The translations under genes and the position numbers were made by a program. The notes under the pieces were generated by a model. That model did no database searches. It was not told where the DNA came from and was given only the letters and a program-made list of their open reading frames with translations. This document shows, piece after piece, positions 7,079-14,289 of a DNA stretch of 33,317 nucleotides. This DNA is from Streptomyces diastatochromogenes (lineage in GTDB: Bacteria > Actinomycetota > Actinomycetes > Streptomycetales > Streptomycetaceae): assembly GCA_001418405.1 (NCBI GenBank), contig LIQL01000029.1, forward strand, positions 1 to 33,317. Reading direction: 5' to 3'. How positions within the stretch are numbered: position 1 is the first letter of the stretch; the number at the start of each line of letters is the position of its first letter.

Positions 7079-8281
7079 TTACGAGATCAGTGGCACGCCG
7101 ATCAGCTCGCTGATGTTCCGCACGCGTGCCGTGGAGACCTTGGCGAGACGCTTTCCGATGACGCCGGGCAGCGCCTGGTGCTTGACCCACTGCGGGGCGT
7201 CGAGTCCGACTTCGATCAGGGTGTCGGCGGCTCGGTCGTACAACCTCGACTCGCACTGGGCCAGGGCGACATCGAGCTTGTAGCGGTTGCGGGGGATTTT
7301 CAGCATGGAACGGGGAAGCTCCGTGCGCTCGGCCAGCTTCAGCGCCCTTCCGTGGTTCCCGAGTGCCACGGCGATTCCCACGGCCTCGGTGCTCGCCGTG
7401 GTGGGGCCGAAGTACGTGCCGTACAGCACTTCGTCGCTACCGAACCGGGCGGCCGCCGCCTGCGCCTGCGACAGGTACTCATCCGCGGACGCGGCGTCTC
7501 CTCGACGCGAGGCTGCGACGGCCGCAGCGATCATCAGTCGTCCGTACGCGAGCAACCGAGGACGGGGGGCTTTGCTGAACGACGGCTCGATCTGCGCGGC
7601 AGCGCGTTCCGCGACGGCTACCGCCCGGGGGACCTTCGCGCTTCGCAGGTGAATCCACGACAGCGTCGACTCGACGAGCGCAGCCTGCACGGGATCACCG
7701 GACTGTTCCGCCAGGTGACGCGCGGAGGTGATCGCACCGAACGCGAGGTCGCGCTGACCGAGCAGGACCGCCGTCGAGGCCGAGGTCTGGTAAGTGCTCG
7801 CAAGGACCGAGGCCAGCCGTTCGCGTTCATGTCCCACCGCTTGCCGATACCGAGCGCTTCCTTCGAGCAGCACCTTGGCGATGAGTTCGCCCAACTCCGC
7901 GTATTCCCCCCGCCAGTAGGTGGCCCACATGCGATCGAGGACAGTCTCTAGTTCGGCGAGCGTGCTCGGCTCACCCAGACCTTCCCAGTCCCCGAGCGCA
8001 CTCTCGTGCACCGCGTCGGAAATCCGCCGCATGGCGACCCTGGTGTCCCGGCTCATCCCTTGGCGCGGCGCCTGCTGCCCCAGGATCACCGCAACGTCGG
8101 TCTTGAGCGTATTGGCGAGCTTCAGCAGCGAGCCGACGGAGAGGTCTCCGCGGTCCTGTTCGGCCTTCTGCACGAGGGCGAGCGAGACGCCCGCCGCCTC
8201 GGCGAGCGCCTGCTGCGTCAGGTCGGAGCCCCGTAGATGTTTGATGCGCTTGCCAGTCGTAAGGTCGGCCCAGTTGCTCAC
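7079..8281 (-). CDS. XRE-family regulator with a C-terminal TPR-like domain
   Basis: A 400-aa cytosolic regulator. Residues ~12-67 form a Cro/CI-type helix-turn-helix (LTQQALAEAAGVSLALVQKAEQ, then LANTLKTDVAVILG). The remaining ~330 residues are Ala-rich helical pairs resembling the TPR-like sensor regions of the ~400-aa Streptomyces XRE proteins. I chose GTG 8281 because GAGG sits 5 nt upstream; GTG 8287 is an alternative, and a longer open frame upstream is not supported. It faces away from the repeat protein at 8613 and heads the minus-strand set of three small genes. A and T at third codon positions are more frequent than in neighbouring core genes, suggesting a different history. Targets and ligand are unknown. 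Confidence 0.85.
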   Translation of the reverse strand: MSNWADLTTGKRIKHLRGSDLTQQALAEAAGVSLALVQKAEQDRGDLSVGSLLKLANTLKTDVAVILGQQAPRQGMSRDTRVAMRRISDAVHESALGDWEGLGEPSTLAELETVLDRMWATYWRGEYAELGELIAKVLLEGSARYRQAVGHERERLASVLASTYQTSASTAVLLGQRDLAFGAITSARHLAEQSGDPVQAALVESTLSWIHLRSAKVPRAVAVAERAAAQIEPSFSKAPRPRLLAYGRLMIAAAVAASRRGDAASADEYLSQAQAAAARFGSDEVLYGTYFGPTTASTEAVGIAVALGNHGRALKLAERTELPRSMLKIPRNRYKLDVALAQCESRLYDRAADTLIEVGLDAPQWVKHQALPGVIGKRLAKVSTARVRNISELIGVPLIS

Positions 8282-8612
8282 GATCACCTCGGTGGGTTGC
8301 TCAGGCTCAAGCGGCTCCTTCGATGGTAGGCGCCGTTGCCGCGGTGCCCAGGGTGTACGGAACAACCGGGGAACCGCATTCAGCCGTACGTGGTGCAGCC
8401 CTTCTCCCACGAGTCACGGTTGGTCGAGGAACGGGCCGCGAGGCAGGGAGAGTTCGGAGTGCTCGGACGGGTTGCGGCTGCGTCGGGGAATGCTTTCGAG
8501 TGGACCCCACGAGCCAGAGTTCTTCCACGGCCGGCTACGCCCGCATCATCGCCCTGGAAGCAGAAATCGGCGCACTGAGCACGCACTGAAGGAAAACGAG
8601 AGAGGGGTACCT
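8282..8612. other. 331-bp divergent control region of the accessory module
   Basis: No convincing gene lies here. It separates the divergent XRE regulator and the repeat protein. On the minus strand, TACCAT (8323-8328) fits TANNNT but has no good -35 partner. A short plus-strand frame (8323-8589) has poor codon bias. GGAAC occurs twice close together around 8358-8372, a possible recognition element. Confidence 0.4.
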
Positions 8613-8978
8613 ATGGCGGACCACGAGGGTGCACGGCTGTTCCGCGAGGCGTGGATCGCGGGCGTGCACGCGCATTTTCCGGGTGAGCCGAAGCCCGGCT
8701 ATGTGGCTCCCTGGGAGGACACGCCGGCTTGGGAACGCGAGGCGGCGGGAGCGGTGTACGCACAAGTGCGTCAGTTGTTCGACGTCAGCGGGGGCAGGGC
8801 GGCACGGCTCAGCAGTGAGCAGAAGGGCCGCTTCGTGGCGACCTGCTGGACTGCCCAGATGTTCCGGCATTTCGCCGATCCGAAGCCCGGATACGTCGCC
8901 GACTGGGCGGACTTGCCCGAGTGGCAGAGGAAGACGGACGTCGCCGTCTTCGCCTCCATCGAGGAATCGCTGAGCTGA
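8613..8978 (+). CDS. Small protein made of two PKPGYV-W repeats
   Basis: A 121-aa acidic protein built from an internal duplication. Repeat 1 (residues 14-56) and repeat 2 (79-119) align as W..G/Q...HF..(P)KPGYVA.W.D.P.W.R....AV(Y/F)..., with identical PKPGYVA cores at 26-32 and 90-96 and conserved Trp pairs 34/40 and 98/104. The two copies also share DNA identity around CCGAAGCCCGG, so the duplication is fairly recent or under strong constraint. No catalytic motif, signal peptide or membrane segment is visible. ATG 8613 has a purine-rich GAGAGG upstream. It is divergent from the XRE gene and probably regulated by it. I cannot assign a function; a small binding module is one guess. Confidence 0.75.
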   Translation: MADHEGARLFREAWIAGVHAHFPGEPKPGYVAPWEDTPAWEREAAGAVYAQVRQLFDVSGGRAARLSSEQKGRFVATCWTAQMFRHFADPKPGYVADWADLPEWQRKTDVAVFASIEESLS

Positions 8979-9101
8979 CGGGTCTTAGTCCAACACGGTC
9001 GCTCCGCCCGCCAAGGGCTGGGCTGACGCCGGCCGGCGTGTTCCGTGCGTGGTGCGAAACCACCGCGCGCCGCGCCGGGTGCGGCCGGGTACGGAACGCG
9101 T

Positions 9102-9132
9102 ACGGGCCGGGCTCGCGGGGAGCCCGGCCCGT
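9102..9132. terminator. Bidirectional hairpin terminator
   Basis: ACGGGCCGGGCTC (9102-9114) pairs perfectly with GAGCCCGGCCCGT (9120-9132), with loop GCGGG. It lies between converging genes (stops at 8978 and 9193). Confidence 0.85.
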
Positions 9133-9133
9133 C

Positions 9134-9172
9134 GCCGCAGAGGCACGCCGCAGAGGCACGCCGCGGAGGCAC
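9134..9172. repeat. Three tandem 13-bp repeats (GCCGCAGAGGCAC)
   Basis: Copies are at 9134-9146, 9147-9159 and 9160-9172; the third has one change (CGG for CAG). They sit between the terminator and the stop of the mutase gene. There are no spacers, so this is not CRISPR; it is a likely slippage tract. Confidence 0.8.
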
Positions 9173-9192
9173 GAAGTCGCGCCTGGGGAACG

Positions 9193-10875
9193 TCAGATCC
9201 CGGCTGCCGTCGCCACGTCCGACTTGATCGACGCCAGGGCCGCCGCCGCCTTGGCCCGCGCCGCGGGCAGGCCGTCGCGGTCGGCCACCGGCACCACGAC
9301 CTCCAGGTAGCACTTGAGCTTGGGCTCGGTGCCGCTGGGGCGGACCACGACGCGGGCCGCCTCGATGCCGTCCGCCGGGGCGCCCGCGAGGTAGTAGCGC
9401 AGGCCGTCGGTGGGCGGGAGGGCGGCGCTGCCCTCGTTGAGGTCGTCGGCGCGGGTGACCGTCAGGCCCGCCAGGGCCGTCGGGGGCTCGGCGCGCAGCC
9501 GGCGCATCGCGTCGGCGATCAGCGACAGGTCCTCGACGCGCACCGAGAGCTGGTCGGTGGCGTGCAGGCCGAAGTCCACGGCCAGGTCGTCGAGGAGGTC
9601 GGCCAGGCCGCGGCCGGCCCGCTTCAGCTCGGCGGCCAGTTCGGTGATCAGCAGGGCGGCGGTGACGCCGTCCTTGTCGCGGACGCCCTCGGGGTCGACG
9701 CAGTAGCCCAGCGCCTCCTCGTAGGCGTAGCGCAGGCCGTCGACCCGGGCCAGCCACTTGAAGCCGGTCAGCGTCTCCTCGTAGGGGAGCGTGGCGCCGG
9801 CCGCGATGCGGGACATCAGCTGCGAGGAGACGATCGTCGTGGTGAACGTGCCGGCGGCGCCCTTGCGGACGAGGTGCGCGGCGAGCAGCGCGCCGACCTC
9901 GTCGCCGCGCAGCATCCGCCAGCCCTCGGGGGTGCCGGGGGCGGGGACGGCGACGGCGCAGCGGTCCGCGTCGGGGTCGTTGGCGATCACGATGTCGACG
10001 CTGCCGGGGGCCTGGGCCCGGGCGGTGGCGAACGCGAGGTCCATCGCGCCCGGCTCCTCCGGGTTGGGGAAGGCCACCGTCGGGAAGTCCGGGTCCGGCT
10101 CGGCCTGTTCGGCGACGACCGTCGGGGCCGGGAAGCCGGCCCGCGCGAAGGCGGCGACGAGGGTGTCCCGGCCGACGCCGTGCATCGGCGTGTAGACGAC
10201 GCCCACGTCCCGCGCGGAACCGGGGGTCAGCACCGCGTCGGTGCGCTCCAGGTAGGCGGCGAGGACCGCGTCGTCCAGGACGTCCCAGCCGGACTCGGGG
10301 CGGGGCACGTCGGCCAGCGACCGCACCGCGGCGATCCGGTCGGCGATCTGGCCGTCCGCGGGCGGCACGATCTGCGAGCCGTCGCCCAGGTAGACCTTGT
10401 AGCCGTTGTCCCGCGGCGGGTTGTGGCTGGCGGTCACCTCGATGCCGGCCACCGCGCCCAGGTGCCGGATGGCGAAGGCCAGGACAGGGGTGGGCAGCGG
10501 GCGGGGCAGGACCGCGGCGCGCAGGCCGGCACCGACCATGACCGCGGCGGTGTCCCGCGCGAAGTCGGCGCTCTTGTAGCGGGCGTCGTAGCCGACGACC
10601 ACCAGGCCGTCCCCCTGCCCGTTGTCCTTCAGGTACGCGGCGAGGCCGGCCGCGGCCCGGATGACCACCGCGCGGTTCATCCGCATCGGGCCGGCGCCCA
10701 GCTCGCCGCGCAGACCGGCGGTGCCGAACTGGAGGGTGCCGGCGAACCGCGCCGCCAGCTCCTCGTGCTGGTCCGCCTCGATGAGCTTGGCCAGCTCATC
10801 CCGGGTCTCCGGGTCGGGGTCCTCGGCCAGCCACGCCTGGGCCCGGCCGATCAGCTCCGCGGGAACGGTAGCCAC
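9193..10875 (-). CDS. Phospho-sugar mutase (phosphomannomutase/phosphoglucomutase superfamily; possible phosphopentomutase)
   Basis: A 560-aa alpha-D-phosphohexomutase-superfamily enzyme of the longer PGM2-like type. Motifs are the catalytic phosphoserine loop TASHNPP (Ser150), the Mg loop NDPDADR (Asp300, 302, 304), the sugar-binding region GFKWLARV ... YEEALGY (371-391), and the phosphate-binding RPSGTEPKLKCY near the C-terminus. It moves phosphate between C1 and C5/C6 of a sugar phosphate. Beside PNP, conversion of (deoxy)ribose-1-P to -5-P is the attractive role and would feed DeoC; phosphomannomutase is the usual automatic label. GTG 10875 has GGAG 6 nt upstream. It follows the PNP gene in the same direction after a 163-nt gap. 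Substrate is inferred. Confidence 0.88.
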   Translation of the reverse strand: MATVPAELIGRAQAWLAEDPDPETRDELAKLIEADQHEELAARFAGTLQFGTAGLRGELGAGPMRMNRAVVIRAAAGLAAYLKDNGQGDGLVVVGYDARYKSADFARDTAAVMVGAGLRAAVLPRPLPTPVLAFAIRHLGAVAGIEVTASHNPPRDNGYKVYLGDGSQIVPPADGQIADRIAAVRSLADVPRPESGWDVLDDAVLAAYLERTDAVLTPGSARDVGVVYTPMHGVGRDTLVAAFARAGFPAPTVVAEQAEPDPDFPTVAFPNPEEPGAMDLAFATARAQAPGSVDIVIANDPDADRCAVAVPAPGTPEGWRMLRGDEVGALLAAHLVRKGAAGTFTTTIVSSQLMSRIAAGATLPYEETLTGFKWLARVDGLRYAYEEALGYCVDPEGVRDKDGVTAALLITELAAELKRAGRGLADLLDDLAVDFGLHATDQLSVRVEDLSLIADAMRRLRAEPPTALAGLTVTRADDLNEGSAALPPTDGLRYYLAGAPADGIEAARVVVRPSGTEPKLKCYLEVVVPVADRDGLPAARAKAAAALASIKSDVATAAGI

Positions 10876-11038
10876 GTGATGCTCCTGCCTGTGGATGCGA
10901 TGTGGGGGATGCCTAACGGGACGCGCGGCCGGGCGGCGGGGCGCGGCGGGGTCCGCCGGTCCCGACCGCCGTGTGCGCGCCGGCAGCTGGGGCCTGCCGC
11001 CCGGGACGGGCCTGGGCCGGCCCGAGCGCCGGTACCGG

Positions 11039-11854
11039 CTAGATCTTGCTGAGGACCTGGCCGAGCAGCGTGCCCATCGCGATCGCGGAGTCGCGGCCCG
11101 CCTGGAGCACCTCCTCGTGGTTCAGCGGCTCGCCCGTCATGCCGGCGGCGAGGTTGGTCACCAGCGACAGGCCCAGCACCTCGGCGCCGGCCTCGCGGGC
11201 GGCGATCGCCTCCAGGACGGTGGACATGCCGACCAGGTCGGCGCCCATGGTGCGGAGCATCCGGATCTCGGCCGGGGTCTCGTAGTGCGGGCCGGGGAGC
11301 TGGGCGTAGACGCCCTCCTCCAGGGTCGCGTCGACCTCCTTGCACAGCGCGCGCAGCCGCGGCGAGTACAGGTCGGTCAGGTCGACGAAGTTGGCGCCGA
11401 CGATGGGGGAGGTGGCGGTGAGGTTGAGGTGGTCGCTGATGAGCACCGGCTGGCCGGGGCGCATGCCGTCGCGCAGGCCGCCGCAGCCGTTGGTGAGCAC
11501 CACGGTCTTGCAGCCGGCGGCGACGGCGGTGCGGACGCCGTGCGAGACCGAGGCGACGCCGCGGCCCTCGTAGTAGTGGGTGCGGCCCAGGAAGACCAGG
11601 GCGCGCTTCTCGCCGATCCGGTACGAGCGGACCTTGCCGCCGTGGCCGGCGACGGCCGGCGCCGGGAAGCCGGGCAGCTCGGTGACGGGGAACTCGTGCT
11701 CGGGCGCGCCCAGGGCCTCGGCGGCCGGGGCCCAGCCGGAGCCCATGACCAGGGCCACGTCGTGGCTCTCGGCACCGGTGAGTTCGCGCAGGCGGGCGGC
11801 CGCGGCGTCCGCGGCCCCCTTCGGGTCGATGTCGGGGGTAACAGATGCGTTCAC
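11039..11854 (-). CDS. Purine nucleoside phosphorylase (trimeric type)
   Basis: A 271-aa cytosolic enzyme that phosphorolyses purine (deoxy)nucleosides to base plus (deoxy)ribose-1-phosphate. Family motifs visible: phosphate-binding MGSGW (37-41), GHGG (70-73), GRTHYYEG (90-97), TNGCGG (121-126), [11 protein letters not shown] (188-198), VGMS (208-211) and LVTNLAAGM with the purine-contacting Asn234. The length matches the trimeric class. GTG 11854 is preceded by TACCCT (11862-11867) at 7 nt with no Shine-Dalgarno sequence, so it is probably leaderless. A perfect palindrome shared with deoC lies over its -35 region. Upstream in-frame starts would read through that operator and are rejected. 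The mutase gene follows downstream. Confidence 0.93.
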   Translation of the reverse strand: MNASVTPDIDPKGAADAAAARLRELTGAESHDVALVMGSGWAPAAEALGAPEHEFPVTELPGFPAPAVAGHGGKVRSYRIGEKRALVFLGRTHYYEGRGVASVSHGVRTAVAAGCKTVVLTNGCGGLRDGMRPGQPVLISDHLNLTATSPIVGANFVDLTDLYSPRLRALCKEVDATLEEGVYAQLPGPHYETPAEIRMLRTMGADLVGMSTVLEAIAAREAGAEVLGLSLVTNLAAGMTGEPLNHEEVLQAGRDSAIAMGTLLGQVLSKI

Positions 11855-11861
11855 GCGGACG

Positions 11862-11891
11862 AGGGTAGCCGGTAATCCCCTACGCGCGTAG
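11862..11891 (-). promoter_or_regulatory. PNP promoter -10 plus palindromic operator CTACGCGCGTAG
   Basis: The -10 TACCCT reads on the minus strand at 11862-11867, 7 nt before the GTG start. The 12-bp palindrome CTACGCGCGTAG at 11880-11891 covers the expected -35 position. It is identical to the deoC element at 4780-4791, and I saw no third copy in the window. Confidence 0.7.
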
Positions 11892-11983
11892 ATGTCGCTG
11901 CCCACGGGCCTGTGGGCGTCGGTTTGTGGCATCTGCCAAAGGGTTCCGGGGGTGCGGCGGCGGGCCGGTCGGGGGCGAACCGG

Positions 11984-12421
11984 TCAGCAGGGGCGCTTGC
12001 GGATCTCCATGACGTAGTCGTGCGGCGCGCCGGCGGACTCGGCCGCGTCGGCGATCTCGCCCAGGTAGCGGGCCGAGGGCAGACCGCCCTCGTAGCCGTT
12101 GAGGACGTAGATCCAGGCGGCCTCGTCGCCGTCGAGGGTGTGCACCCGGACCCGCATCCGCCGGTAGATCTCCAGGCCGACGCCCTCCCAGCGGTCCATG
12201 GACTCCTCGTCCATCGGAGCGATGTCGTAGAGCGCGACGAAGAGCTGGGAGCCCGGGTCCTCGACGACCGTCGCCAGGGCACCCTCCCACCCCATCTGCT
12301 CGCCGCCGAAGGTGAGCCGCCAGCCGTTCAGCCAGCCGGTGCCGCGCAGCGGGGAGTGCGGTGCGCGGCGGGACATCAGCCGCGCGTCGAGGTTGCCGGC
12401 GTACGCGGCGTAGAGCGACAT
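11984..12421 (-). CDS. Gamma-glutamylcyclotransferase-like protein
   Basis: A 145-aa protein with the GGCT/AIG2-like fold signature: YAAYAGNLD at residues 4-12 (the substrate-loop YxxYGSN-like motif), GWLNGWRLTF (29-38), and MDRWEGVGLEIYRR, where Glu79 sits at the usual catalytic Glu position. It may form 5-oxoproline from a gamma-glutamyl compound; the substrate is unknown. ATG 12421 is preceded by TACCCT 7 nt upstream, so it is probably leaderless. It is divergent from the lpdA-like gene, a pairing I recall also in mycobacteria (Rv3304 beside lpdA). Confidence 0.8.
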   Translation of the reverse strand: MSLYAAYAGNLDARLMSRRAPHSPLRGTGWLNGWRLTFGGEQMGWEGALATVVEDPGSQLFVALYDIAPMDEESMDRWEGVGLEIYRRMRVRVHTLDGDEAAWIYVLNGYEGGLPSARYLGEIADAAESAGAPHDYVMEIRKRPC

Positions 12422-12428
12422 GCTTCCG

Positions 12429-12434
12429 AGGGTA
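12429..12434 (-). promoter_or_regulatory. Putative -10 box (TACCCT) of the cyclotransferase-like gene
   Basis: TACCCT on the minus strand lies 7 nt before ATG 12421, with the same hexamer and spacing as at the PNP gene. No clear -35. Confidence 0.45.
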
Positions 12435-12557
12435 CGGGAGGTTCACCGTTGGGCTCGTGGTACCGGAGATTCGCACAACCGGCTGGCGAGAGCGCACGGC
12501 CGGCGCCCACCCGGCGGCATCCGCGCCCCCGGGGGAGAGTCGCGGTCGGGCGTGCGG

Positions 12558-12563
12558 GACAAT
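12558..12563 (+). promoter_or_regulatory. Putative -10 box (GACAAT) of the lpdA-like gene
   Basis: GACAAT is followed by 7 nt and the GTG at 12571, giving a leaderless arrangement. This supports GTG 12571 over the ATG at 12562, which would overlap the hexamer. Confidence 0.45.
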
Positions 12564-12570
12564 GGAGTAC

Positions 12571-14007
12571 GTGACTCGGATCGTGATCATCGGTGGTGGA
12601 CCCGGCGGATACGAAGCGGCCCTGGTGGCGGCTTCGCTCGGCGCGGAGGTGACCGTCGTCGATTGCGACGGTCTGGGGGGTGCGTCGGTGCTGACCGACT
12701 GCGTCCCGTCGAAGACCCTCATCGCCACCGCCGAGGTGATGACGACCTTCGACTCCTCCTACGAGGAACTCGGCATCATCGTCGAGGACGACACCCCGTA
12801 CAACGAGCGCCCCGCGCGGGTGGTCGGCGTCGACCTCGGCAAGGTCAACCGACGGGTCAAGCGGCTGGCGCTGGCCCAGTCCCACGACATCACCGCCTCG
12901 GTCACCCGCGCCGGCGGCCGGGTGCTGCGCGGCCGCGGCCGGCTGGAGCCGGGCCAGGCGCCGGACGGTTCGCGCAAGGTCACCGTGACCGCCGCCGACG
13001 GCTCGACCGAGGCCCTGATCGCCGACGCCGTGCTGGTCGCCACCGGCGCCCACCCGCGCGAGATCCCGGACGCCAAGCCGGACGGCGAGCGGATCCTGAA
13101 CTGGACGCAGGTCTACGACCTCACCGAGCTGCCCGAGGAACTCATCGTGGTCGGCTCCGGCGTCACCGGTGCCGAGTTCGCCGGTGCCTACCAGGCGCTC
13201 GGCTCCCGGGTCACCCTCGTCTCCTCCCGCGACCGGGTGCTGCCGGGCGAGGACCCGGACGCCGCCGCCGTACTGGAGGACGTCTTCCGCCGCCGCGGGA
13301 TGAACGTCATGGCGCGCTCGCGGGCGCAGTCCGCCAAGCGGGTGGGCGACCGGGTCGAGGTGACCCTCGCCGACGGCCGCACCATCTCCGGCACGCACTG
13401 CCTGATGGCGGTCGGCTCCATCCCCAACACCGAGGGGATCGGCCTGGAGGGCGCCGGCGTCCGCCTGAAGGACTCCGGCCACATCTGGACCGACAAGGTC
13501 TCCCGCACCACCGCCCCCGGCGTCTACGCGGCCGGCGACTGCACGGGCGTGTTCGCGCTGGCCTCGGTCGCCGCCATGCAGGGCCGGATCGCGATGTACC
13601 ACTTCCTGGGCGACGCGGTCACCCCGCTCAACCTCAAGACGGTCTCCGCGAACGTCTTCACCGACCCCGAGATCGCCACCGTCGGCTACTCCCAGGCCGA
13701 CGTCGACAACGGCGTGATCGACGCCCGGGCGGTCAAGCTCCCGCTGCTGCGCAACCCGCGCGCCAAGATGCAGGGCATCCGCGACGGCTTCGTGAAGCTG
13801 TTCTGCCGCCCCGGCACCGGCATCGTCGTCGGCGGTGTGGTGGTCTCGCCGCGGGCCAGCGAGCTGATCCACCCGATCTCGATCGCGGTCGACAACAACC
13901 TGACGGTCGAACAGATCGCCAGCGCCTTCACCGTCTACCCGTCGCTGTCCGGCTCGATCGCCGAGGTCGCCCGCCAGCTGCACACCCGCAAGACGGCCGG
14001 CGACTGA
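12571..14007 (+). CDS. lpdA: LpdA-type NAD(P)H quinone dehydrogenase (flavoprotein disulfide reductase fold)
   Basis: A 478-aa FAD/NAD(P)-binding protein of the disulfide reductase superfamily: FAD-binding GGGPGG (8-13), a second dinucleotide site GSGVTGAEFAGAY, and AAGDCTG in the C-terminal FAD motif. The redox pair normally spaced as CxxxxC is broken: the first position is Ser39 and only Cys44 remains (GGASVLTDCVPSK). The C-terminal HPTLSE-type His-Glu motif is YPSLSG. It therefore cannot be a lipoamide dehydrogenase. M. tuberculosis LpdA (Rv3303c) has the same kind of changes and reduces quinones with NAD(P)H, which is the best model. Its neighbours are the cyclotransferase-like gene, divergent, and a DeoR regulator downstream. 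Confidence 0.88.
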   Translation: MTRIVIIGGGPGGYEAALVAASLGAEVTVVDCDGLGGASVLTDCVPSKTLIATAEVMTTFDSSYEELGIIVEDDTPYNERPARVVGVDLGKVNRRVKRLALAQSHDITASVTRAGGRVLRGRGRLEPGQAPDGSRKVTVTAADGSTEALIADAVLVATGAHPREIPDAKPDGERILNWTQVYDLTELPEELIVVGSGVTGAEFAGAYQALGSRVTLVSSRDRVLPGEDPDAAAVLEDVFRRRGMNVMARSRAQSAKRVGDRVEVTLADGRTISGTHCLMAVGSIPNTEGIGLEGAGVRLKDSGHIWTDKVSRTTAPGVYAAGDCTGVFALASVAAMQGRIAMYHFLGDAVTPLNLKTVSANVFTDPEIATVGYSQADVDNGVIDARAVKLPLLRNPRAKMQGIRDGFVKLFCRPGTGIVVGGVVVSPRASELIHPISIAVDNNLTVEQIASAFTVYPSLSGSIAEVARQLHTRKTAGD

Positions 14008-14040
14008 CCGCTGCCCCGTAAGCGGGCTGATGGAATATTT

Positions 14041-14057
14041 GTGCCCACTATGGGCAC
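14041..14057. promoter_or_regulatory. Inverted repeat GTGCCCA-CTA-TGGGCAC
   Basis: Perfect 7-bp arms with a 3-bp centre, 33 bp after the lpdA stop and in an unusually AT-rich intergenic region (14008-14289). It could be a weak lpdA terminator or an operator for the DeoR-family gene. A second short dyad, CGGTCC/GGACCG, is at 14069-14090. Confidence 0.45.
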
Positions 14058-14252
14058 TTGGGGTGAAACGGTCCTGCACGGTCGGGACCGGACACCTCTC
14101 CCCGTGGCCCGTCGCCCTCCGCTCGAAGAGCGCAACTGACCAGGCAGCGGGCGGATTTGTGCACGCACGGTGACGGGAATTGGGGCATGTGCATGCCGCA
14201 TACCACGTGAAGTGATGCCGTGTGAACAACTTCCGTTAATTGGTGCAACCTG

Positions 14253-14282
14253 CTGAAAACAGACGGTCGTTGGCGTTACTGT
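14253..14282 (+). promoter_or_regulatory. Promoter of the DeoR-family gene
   Basis: CTGAAA (14253-14258) and TACTGT (14277-14282) are separated by 18 bp, and the GTG start follows 7 nt after the -10, so transcription is likely leaderless. Confidence 0.5.
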
Positions 14283-14289
14283 CAGTTTC

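Noticed and set aside
8323..8589. An 88-codon plus-strand frame upstream of the repeat protein
   Set aside because: Third codon positions are not enriched in G/C as in real genes here, no domain is visible and no ribosome site was found; kept only as part of the intergenic description.
5541..9132. Flanking direct repeats that would mark the XRE block as an integrated element
   Set aside because: No matching direct repeat, tRNA end or integrase was found at either side; the boundary hairpins are ordinary terminators.
9134..9172. CRISPR-like repeats
   Set aside because: Three adjacent 13-bp units with no spacers; a simple tandem repeat.
12376..14229. A 617-codon minus-strand frame opposite lpdA
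   Set aside because: Antisense shadow with low-complexity His/Asp/Gly/Arg composition and no domain; lpdA on the other strand has full family motifs.
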